Assembly: GCA_001692895.1 (NCBI GenBank)
Contig: KV748207.1
Span: 558,001 to 622,000 of the forward strand
From: Cenococcum geophilum 1.58
Lineage: Eukaryota > Ascomycota > Dothideomycetes > Gloniales > Gloniaceae
DNA: 64,000 bases
Reading direction: 5' to 3'
Shown here: positions 56,180 through 64,000 of the stretch, piece after piece
Layout of the letters: each line of letters opens with the position of its first letter
How positions within the stretch are numbered: the first letter of the stretch is position 1
Program-made: the position numbers and the translations under genes
Notes under the pieces: model-generated
The model's database searches: none
The model's input: only the letters and a program-made list of their open reading frames with translations
Told to the model about the DNA's origin: nothing

Positions 56180-59010
56180 TAAGCAGTCTATTACCGAATT
56201 ATAGGCCATAAAGTAGTATCTTATTAATAACCTAAATAAGGGCTTTATTAAGCCTAGCTAAGCCCCTTTTGCCTTGCCTATTCTCTTTATTAAAAAGCCA
56301 AATAGAGGACTTCGCTTCTGTATTAACTACTATAAGCTAAATAATATAACCCGCAAGGATCGCTATCCGCTGCCCCTACTTAATAAGACTCTGGCCCGAA
56401 TAAGTAGAGCTAAGGTCTTTATAAAGCTTGATATCCGCTAGGCCTTTTACTAAATTAGGATGGACCCTGGGTCTAAAGATCTTATTACGTTTTAGACTTG
56501 TTACGGAACGTATAAATGTAAAGTACTCCCTTTTAGACTGACTAACGGACTAGCTATGTACCAGCGGTATATAAATGATATACTCTTTAACTACCTTAAC
56601 AATTTCTATACGGCCTATTTAGATAATATTATAATCTACTCTAAGAATAAGCTGGAATATAAGGAGTATGTCTATAAAGTCCTATAACGGCTCCGCGAGG
56701 CTAGCCTCTAGGTTAATATTAAAAAGTTAGAGTTTAGTGTTAAGCGTATAAAGTACCTAGGTTTTATTATTAGTACGGACGGAATTAAAACCGACCTAAA
56801 GAAAACGGCTGTAATTAACTAGTGGACACCCCTACGGACTATAAAGGGGGTATAATCCTTTTTAGGGTTTTATAACTTCTACCGACGCTTTATTAAGAAC
56901 TATAGTAGAATTGCCTGGCCTCTTAACCGTCTTACTAAAAAAGACTAGCCCTTCTACTTTAACGCCATATATAGGCAGGCCTTTAATAAGCTTAAGAAAC
57001 GGCTGGTATCGGCTCCCTTACTTACCCATTTTAACCCAGAACGGCCCTTAATGCTAAAAACTAATGCCTTAGATAGCGTGATAGCTGGTGTTTTTTCCTA
57101 GAAGCAACTGGACGGAGAGTAGTACCCTATTATATACTATTTAAAGACTATAATAGATGCCGAGCTAAATTACTACATCCATAATAAAGAAATGCTAGCT
57201 ATTATCTCTAGCTTTTAGCACTAGCGTGTATAGCTAGAGGGGACCCCTAAGCCGATTAAGGTAGTTTTAGATTATAAGGCCCTAGAATACTTTATAATAA
57301 CTAAGGCCCTTACGGCCTAGTAGGCACGCTAGGTGGATACCCTATCTTAGTTTAACTTCTTAATTATATATAGACTAGGCGCTATAAACCGTACGGACGC
57401 TCTTATAAGGCGTAAGCAAGACCTAGATAACTAGACGGCTGCGAAGATCTTACTATGGACCTAGACGCTACTATAACTAGAATACCTTAACCCCTAGATA
57501 CGGGCAGAACTAAGTATAGACTTCTTAGGCGCCGAGATATGTCCTATTAACTCCTCTAAACTTAACCTTATTAATAAACTACTACAGGCCAACTAAATAA
57601 CCCCCTCTCTATAGGAATACCGTAAAAAGGCAAAGAATGTTACTAGCCTATGGTCCCTTAAAAACGGACTACTTAAGCACTAGGAACGGCTAGTAGTAGT
57701 TAAGGAATAAAACTTACGGACCCGGCTTATTGCTAAAGCTTATGTTTAGGTCTCTACGGCCTACCCTAGAAAAAATAAGACCTGTAAGATTATTGGTAAC
57801 CGCTACTACTAGCCCGGAATAATTATAGATATTAACCGTTATATACGGAACTGTAACAGCTGCCGTAGATCTATAATTCCATGAGATAAAACCCTAGGAC
57901 TATTAAAACCTCTTCTAATACCTAACCGCCCCTAGTAGTATATCTCTATAGACTTCTATAAGCTACTAATAGACCGCGACGGATATAATATGGTTATAAT
58001 TCTAGTTAACTGCTTTAGCAAGCGCCTGTTTTTAATTCCCTGTTATAAGAATATTAATGCTAAGGAGGCGGCCTAACTATATATCTATTATGTCTACCGC
58101 ATTTACGGACTACCAGATACTATTATATCCGATTATAGCCCGTAATTTATATCGGCCTTCTAGAACGAGTTTACCCGGATCCTAGGTATTAGGCTAAAGC
58201 TCTCTATAGCATATTACCCCTAAATAGACGGCCAGACGGAGATTATAAATCAATATTTAGATTAGAGACTCCGGCCTTTTATTAACTACTTTTAGGATAA
58301 CTAGGGCGAACTACTACCCCTAATAGACTACGCCTAGGCGACCCTACCCTATAACTCTACGGGATTTGCACCTATCTAACTAGAAATAGGGTATTTACCC
58401 TAAATAAGCTTTAACTGGGATAGACTAGAAGGACCACGGACCGTATATAAGAAACTGTTTTATAAGAAAGCCTAGCAGTACGCTAAGCGCTTAGAGAAAG
58501 CCTAAACGGTAGCCTATATAAATCTAGAAAAGGCCTAAAAATTAATAGAATAGCAGGCAAATAAGTATAGGCGCGAACCCGACTTTACTATAGGCGATAT
58601 AGTCTAGGTTATAACAAAGAACTAAAAGACGGAACGGCCTAGCTGTAAGCTAGACTATTAGATAGCGGGACCGTATAAGGTCCTTAAGAAGATAGGTAAC
58701 TCGTATAAAGTAAAGCTCCCGGATTCGATTAAGGTTTACCCTATTTTCTTGCCGGATAAGCTACAGAAAGCTATAAATAACTTATTGCCTAGACAAAAGA
58801 ACGAACCTCCCCTACTAATTTAAGTCAATAGCGACAACGAATGGGAAATTAAAGAAGTACTAGCCTGTAAACTAGTAAGGAAAACGCTAAAGTACCGCGT
58901 TAGTTGGAAAGGTTATAACCTAGATCCTACCTAGTACCCTATATAGAACTTTATTAGCAGTCCCTATAAGCTTTAAAAATTCTATAACTGCTACCCTAAT
59001 AAACCAGGAC
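56180..59010 (+). pseudogene. Pol relic of gypsy B: RT, RNase H, integrase, chromodomain
   Basis: RT reads PILFIKKPNRGLRFCINYYK and later AYLDNIIIYSK (YLDD with the second Asp now Asn). RNase H has NKEMLAIISSF and RTDALIRRKQD. Integrase has ISIDFYKLLIDRDGYNMVII, TIISDYSP and IDGQTEIINQ, matching the DDE core with its usual spacing. The chromodomain reads EIKEVLACKLVRKTLKYRVS then WKGYNLDPT. Multiple TAG/TAA stops at former Trp and Gln codons make it non-functional. Confidence 0.8.
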
Positions 59011-59152
59011 CCCTAAAGTACCTAGACGAGTAGATAGAGTGCTAGTATAGCGAAGACAATAAGCTACCGGAAGAATATAAAGATAAGAACGCCCTATAAG
59101 TATAATACGGACTATAAAGCCTAAGGGCAGGCTTTTGCGGAGGGGGGGGTAA

Positions 59153-59374
59153 TATTACGGCACTGGCAGAACCTGGCAGAACTTGGCAGAACTTGGTAGA
59201 ACTTCGCGGTCACGTGACTAGAAGACCGCATAAAAAGAACCCTACTTCAACTAGCGCTGCTCTTCTTCTCCTTTCCTTTCTCTAGCTTTAGATCCTCGTT
59301 TATAGACTACCAATCGTACAGGCTTGCGCGCCCCTCTTGCCGTGCTCGTGCCTCGATTAACTGAGTCGCTAACA
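59153..59374 (+). repeat. 3' LTR of gypsy B
   Basis: 222 bp, TATTACGGCACTGGCAGAAC to CGCTAACA, preceded by the purine tract GCGGAGGGGGGGGTAA. It retains more C and G than the 5' copy (for example CACGTGACTAGAAGACCGCA). Confidence 0.9.
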
Positions 59375-62300
59375 CTACCCCGTTAAATAACGTAAATAAA
59401 TAACCGTGGATACAGCGACTGTAGAGTCTATTATAGACGCGGTAACCACGGAGCCTATTATAGCCGCGGCGGATAACCCCCCCCCTTTAACCTTATAGCT
59501 TAGTTACTCTAAACTATGCCCTATATAGGAGCCTAACCCGTTAATAACGCCTAATATTAGCGACTTCACGCTAGCGAATATAAATACGGCCACGTTGTCG
59601 GCGAGGTATTGTCTTCTTATACCCCAACTAAAATAGAAACAGATACCGCCAGCCAGACGGACACTAGACCGCCCTACTAAAACAGCCCTATACCCTAGTT
59701 ATTAAAAGGTAAACCCTTAGACTAAGTTACGCCTAAGGGTCTAAACCATATAAGGAGGAAGACGAGAAGATTAGGTCCCTATTATTAGATTAATTAGTCC
59801 TTTCTATTAGTAAACTACTACTTAATCTTAGATTAGCAAATAGTAATAAGAAATTAATCCTTATTTAAACCTAACTCTCCTTATTATATAACCTATACCC
59901 CTAAGTTTATATCAATATAATAAGCCTAGTAGACTCTAGTAGTACTATAATAGCATTTGCTAACGTAGAGTCTATTATAAGAAAGTATAACGTTATAATT
60001 AAGAAGCTGCTAGTACCTAGGCCACTACGCCTTGCAAATAGTATCCTAACTTCGCTTATTATAGACTACTTTACCGCCTAAATATTAATCGGCCTCCATA
60101 CTAAAGCTATACTCTTTTTTATTACTAAACTCTCGCCCACTACCCTAATTATCCTAGGTATGCCCTAGCTTTAGAAGTACGAGCCCCGTCCCAGCTTTAG
60201 GAAACTTAAGATCCGCTTTAACTTAGACTACTACTTTAGGCACTACCTCCCGTAGGGGATAGCCGACGTTAGTAGGGACGCCCTATATAGACACTTAGCA
60301 CTACTAAGCCTAGTGCCTAGGACTATATATAAAGCCCTAATAGTAGAAGACGTTCCTAATAAAGGGGAGCCTATATAGCTGCAAAGAAACAAGATAGTAA
60401 AAGACTGGACTAACCTAGCACTTAAGACTAAAATAATAGGCCAGCCAGCCCTACTAAGACTAAAGAAGAAGGTCCGCTTTGCGCCGCCACTACTAAGAAA
60501 CCAATCCCAACCTAGGCACTATTTAAACCCTAGCCGCCTAGCCTAATACTTAGAACTAAGCCATATGCTATATACGTATACTATAGCTCGCGTTATAGTA
60601 AGGACTAGTTATAAAACTACTAAGACCCAGATAATAGAAACCGCGCTACTATAACGCCTAACCTTATACCTATCTCCCACGCGTACCGTATAGGGCCGCC
60701 GCCTTATTTCCGCCCCCCTAGGCCAACCAAGCCGTGCTAGCCTAGCTATAGCACTAGAGAGCTAGATACACCCCAACCTAAACAATATTAAATACACCCG
60801 TACTATTAATTTTACCTAGTTCTATAAATAAAAAGATATAAAGGTAATAAGGATCTATATAGCAGAGCTAGTAGAACTGGTTAAATAAGATAAGCACTAA
60901 TAGCTACTTAAAGAGCTGCCTATAGGCCTAATAGAAGTACCAAACCTATTAAAAAGGTCTTTTTGCCGGCTAGTAGAAGGCGACTATATAATAAAGGAAG
61001 CCTATAAAGCGCTCCCCCCCTATTTTTATAACTTCCTTAAGATAAATCTAAAAACCAAACCCGAGCTTTTACGTTAGAAGATAGTTAACACTAATATTAA
61101 AAAATTCCTAAAAGGCAAACTAGGATTAACCCGCGAAGATATTCTATAACGCCTACTAAAGGAGTTTAGTAAATATATTAAGCACTTTCTCCCTAAGAAC
61201 GTAGATAAGCTACCCCCTTATTAACCATAGGACCATAAAATTAAGATCACCCCCGGAAACTAGGCCCTATACTATAAAAATAGACCACTCTTACCTACTA
61301 AACTTAGGTGTATAAAGAAGTGGATTAATAAAATACTAGATAAGGGTTTTATCCGCGAATTAACCTTACCAGCTACTATACTACTCCTCCTTACTACTAA
61401 GCCTAGTAGTAGTATATAAATCTACTATAACTACCAAGGCCTAAACACAGTCACTATTAAGAATTAATACCCACTACTACTAATCCGTAAGACACTTAAC
61501 GCACTTTATAGCGCTAAGTACTTTACTAAACTTAATATAATTACTGCGTTTAACCGGATCCGGATTGCGGAGGGCTATAAGTAGCTTATAGCATTTATTA
61601 CCCGGTTCAGACTCTATAAGATACTAGTTATACTATTTGGCCTCTATAACGCACCCGCTACGTTCTAAAATTATATTAACTATATTTTATACAACGCCCT
61701 TAACGACCGCGCTAAGTACACTAAGTATATAAATAAAGTCATCTAAAGACTTAGCAATGCTAGACTTTAGATTAATATTAATAAGTTTAAGTTCTACTCT
61801 ACTAAAACAAAATACCTCGGCTTAATTATCTTAACTAATGGTATAACTATAAACCCTAAGAAGATATAGGCCTTATAGAAATGGAAAGACCCAACATTAA
61901 TTAAAGAACTATAACAATTTCTCAGCTTCGTAAACTTCTACTAACAATTTATCTAAGGCTACTTTACCATTACTACACCTATAATAAAACTTCTAAAGAA
62001 GGATATTAGATGGCTATAGGGACCAAAACAAGCCAAATTATTTAAGGCCCTTAAGGGAGCCTTTACTTTAGCACTAGTACTAGCATACTATAACTATATA
62101 AAGAAAATAGTAGTAGAGATAGACGTATTAAATTAGGCTTCCAGCGGAGTCCTTTCCCAGTATAATAATAATAGAAAATTAAGACTAGTCGTATTCTTCT
62201 CCGTAAAGCACTCTATACCAAAATATAACTATAAGATCTATAATAAAGAACTCCTAGCTATTATTAAGGCTTTAGAGAAATAGCGTCTTAAGCTATAAGG

Positions 62301-64000
62301 GACTAAGGAGCTGTTTAAAATTATTACTAACCATAAGAACCTATAGATATTTATAACTACTAAGTAGCTAAACTAGCGCTAAGTTTAGTAGGTAGAGTTC
62401 CTTTTATAGTTTAACTTTATAATTATATATAGACCTAGTAGCAAAGCTACGCTCCCTAATACCCTAAGCCGGCTATTAGGAATAAGGCCTAAGGACGCTA
62501 ATAATAAACGCCTCCGCCACTAAGCCTAAGTCGTTATACCGCCCCAGAAAGTTAACCCTATAATCTTAGAAGAATTACTATATAAGTCCTATAACTCTAA
62601 CGACATAGAGTTTATAGCTGCTCTAGACCCTAAAATAGCCAAAAAGTTACTAGATAAGTTAATCTAGCTAAAATACCAGGAGAATAAACTCGCAAGAGAT
62701 ATAATAGCAGCCCTATATAATTAGAAAGCTCGCCATTAGCTAAAGAAAATTAGGAAATTACTCTGTTGCAATAAGTTAGAATATAGTATTATTAACGGAC
62801 AGATCTACTTCCACTAATATTTCTTTATCCCTAACACCCTAGACCTCCGCCTAGAAGTTACCTATTACTCTTATAGCAGCGGCCCTACTAGTTACCCTAG
62901 CTGGGTTAAAACTCTTAATCTCTTAAACCAAACATACTAGTAGCTAGGAATCTCCCAGTTTATAGCTACCTTTATTAAAGACTATGCCCTATACTTTCGC
63001 ACTAAGACCCCCTATTCTACCCCACCTGGTTTCTTAAAGCTACTAAAATTACCCACCCGCCTATAGACTGATATCTTAATTAACTATATTATAACGCTGC
63101 CAGTATGCTAACGCTATGGTAAGGTATATAAATATATCCTTATTATTATAAACCGCCTAACTAAAATATAATACCTTATTTTAGTAATAGGACTCTTAAC
63201 AGAGGAGTTAGTTAATAGCTTTATTAACAATATATATAAGCTCTACGGTGTACTAAGCACAATTATCTCTAATTACGGCATATAATTTATTAGCAACTTC
63301 TAGCAATAACTAAGTAAACGCCTTAAGACAACCTTATAACTAAGCTTAGCCTAGCACCTAAAAACAGACAGCTAAACTAAAATTATTAACGCCGCTATAA
63401 ATAAATACCTTTATGCTTTTATTAGCTTTATATAGGACAACTAGGTTAACTATCTACCGCTTACTAAGTTTACTATAAATAACTAAGTTAATAAGAGTAT
63501 AGGCATCTCCCCGTTTTTTACAAACTATAGCTTTAACCCTCGCCTCGGAATTAAGCCTACTAGCCCCCACCTATTAATACTATTAGCATAAGTAAAGAAG
63601 GAGTTCTTCTGTATAGACTCTATAGCCAACCGCTTTAAGCGGATATTAATATAGCTTAAGGCCCTAGCTTAGATTTTATAGTAACGCTATAAAGATAATA
63701 CTAATACCTATAGGGACGAGAGCGCATTATTCTATAAAGGTAATATAGTTATAGTTAGCTTAAAAAATATAAAGATAAATAAACCTAAAAAGAAATGGGA
63801 TAATAAATGGGACGGCCTATACCCCGTACTTATAGTATACTAAGGGGCAGTTATAGTAAACCTTCTAGACTATATCTAAGTAAATAAATCCTTTTATATA
63901 TTTAAGGTCCGCCTTTAGGCTATTAAAGAGATCCCTAGCTAAGTAAATATTAATACTATAGAGCGCCGTAATATACAAGGACGAGTAGTAAAGAGAGATA

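Larger units (their letters stand above)
53482..59374 (+). mobile_element. Ty3/gypsy chromodomain retrotransposon B, complete length, nested in gypsy C
   Basis: A 5893-bp element with 222-bp LTRs (53482-53703 and 59153-59374) and a perfect 5-bp target duplication CTACC (53477-53481 and 59375-59379). Plus-strand order: Gag with a CCHC knuckle near 54889-54936 (CFSCGxKGYCIKDY), protease near 55120-55450, RT 56180-56800 (LRFCINYYKLNNITRKDRYP, then YTAYLDNIIIYSKNK), RNase H about 57040-57420, integrase about 57800-58400 and a C-terminal chromodomain about 58845-59010 (LKYRVSWKGYNLDPT). RIP stops throughout. Runs of N near 55243-55620 mark poor assembly. Confidence 0.9.
51979..64000 (+). mobile_element. 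Ty3/gypsy retrotransposon C (RIP-decayed, runs off right edge)
   Basis: Plus-strand Gag relic at about 52620-53480: KTWYIKIKGVFN, YFNIV, ILKDLTTYYKVLNIT and a knuckle-like LYLTYSLPGYxKDAYNP. It is cut at 53481 by gypsy B and continues at 59375 with pol. RT at about 61200-61900 includes GFIRELTLPATILLL, YNYQGLNTVTIKN and FTRFRLYKILVILFGLYNAP. RNase H follows at about 62100-62430 (NKELLAIIKALEK), and integrase at about 62800-63540. Stops of RIP type are frequent. A putative 5' LTR starts at 51979. Its 3' end is outside the window. Confidence 0.75.

Overview
The window looks like a chromosome segment of a filamentous ascomycete (Pezizomycotina; Leotiomycetes is my guess, not shown). Genes have short GT-AG introns (about 48-111 bp). 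The predicted products are typical of such fungi: a laccase ending in DSGI, cytosolic Hsp90 ending in MEEVD, and a Vps5-type sorting nexin. The retrotransposons are riddled with TpA and TAG codons, the footprint of repeat-induced point mutation (RIP).

Layout. (1) 1-20.4 kb is an AT-rich, RIP-decayed nest of transposons. A minus-strand Ty1/copia relic (1-4901) is split inside its RNase H domain by a 2.3-kb hAT-like element (92-2415) full of tandem arrays. A minus-strand Crypton-like tyrosine-recombinase relic (4902-5505 and 19675-20400) is split by a chromodomain Ty3/gypsy element (5506-19669). That element is in turn split inside its reverse-transcriptase YxDD motif by a second copia element (10019-16231). 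LTR pairs and target-site duplications (TSDs) can be read for the last two insertions. (2) 21-24.7 kb is a small gene island: a secreted protein of unknown function and a secreted laccase. (3) 24.7-30.1 kb is gene-free and holds several terminal-inverted-repeat (TIR) elements, two of them nested. One is a 1.07-kb hAT-like element with a perfect 8-bp TSD that carries the same 12-bp satellite as the element at 92-2415. (4) 30.6-50.3 kb is gene-rich. It holds a Cys-rich single-pass membrane protein, a conserved hypothetical protein, a secreted amidohydrolase/decarboxylase, a paraoxonase-like protein, hsp90 and vps5. Between them lie decayed genes: an NLR/STAND-like gene, a Dal5-type MFS permease and smaller fragments. 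(5) 52-64 kb is a second RIP block. A gypsy element running off the right edge is split by a complete chromodomain gypsy element (53482-59374) with identical-length LTRs and a 5-bp TSD.

The genes form no operon or obvious cluster. Hsp90 and Vps5 are housekeeping genes. The laccase, secreted protein, amidohydrolase and paraoxonase-like gene could serve extracellular or xenobiotic metabolism, but the sequence does not show a joint pathway. No rRNA, tRNA or CRISPR was found. Domain boundaries in RIP-decayed elements are approximate, because I translated them by eye through many stops.
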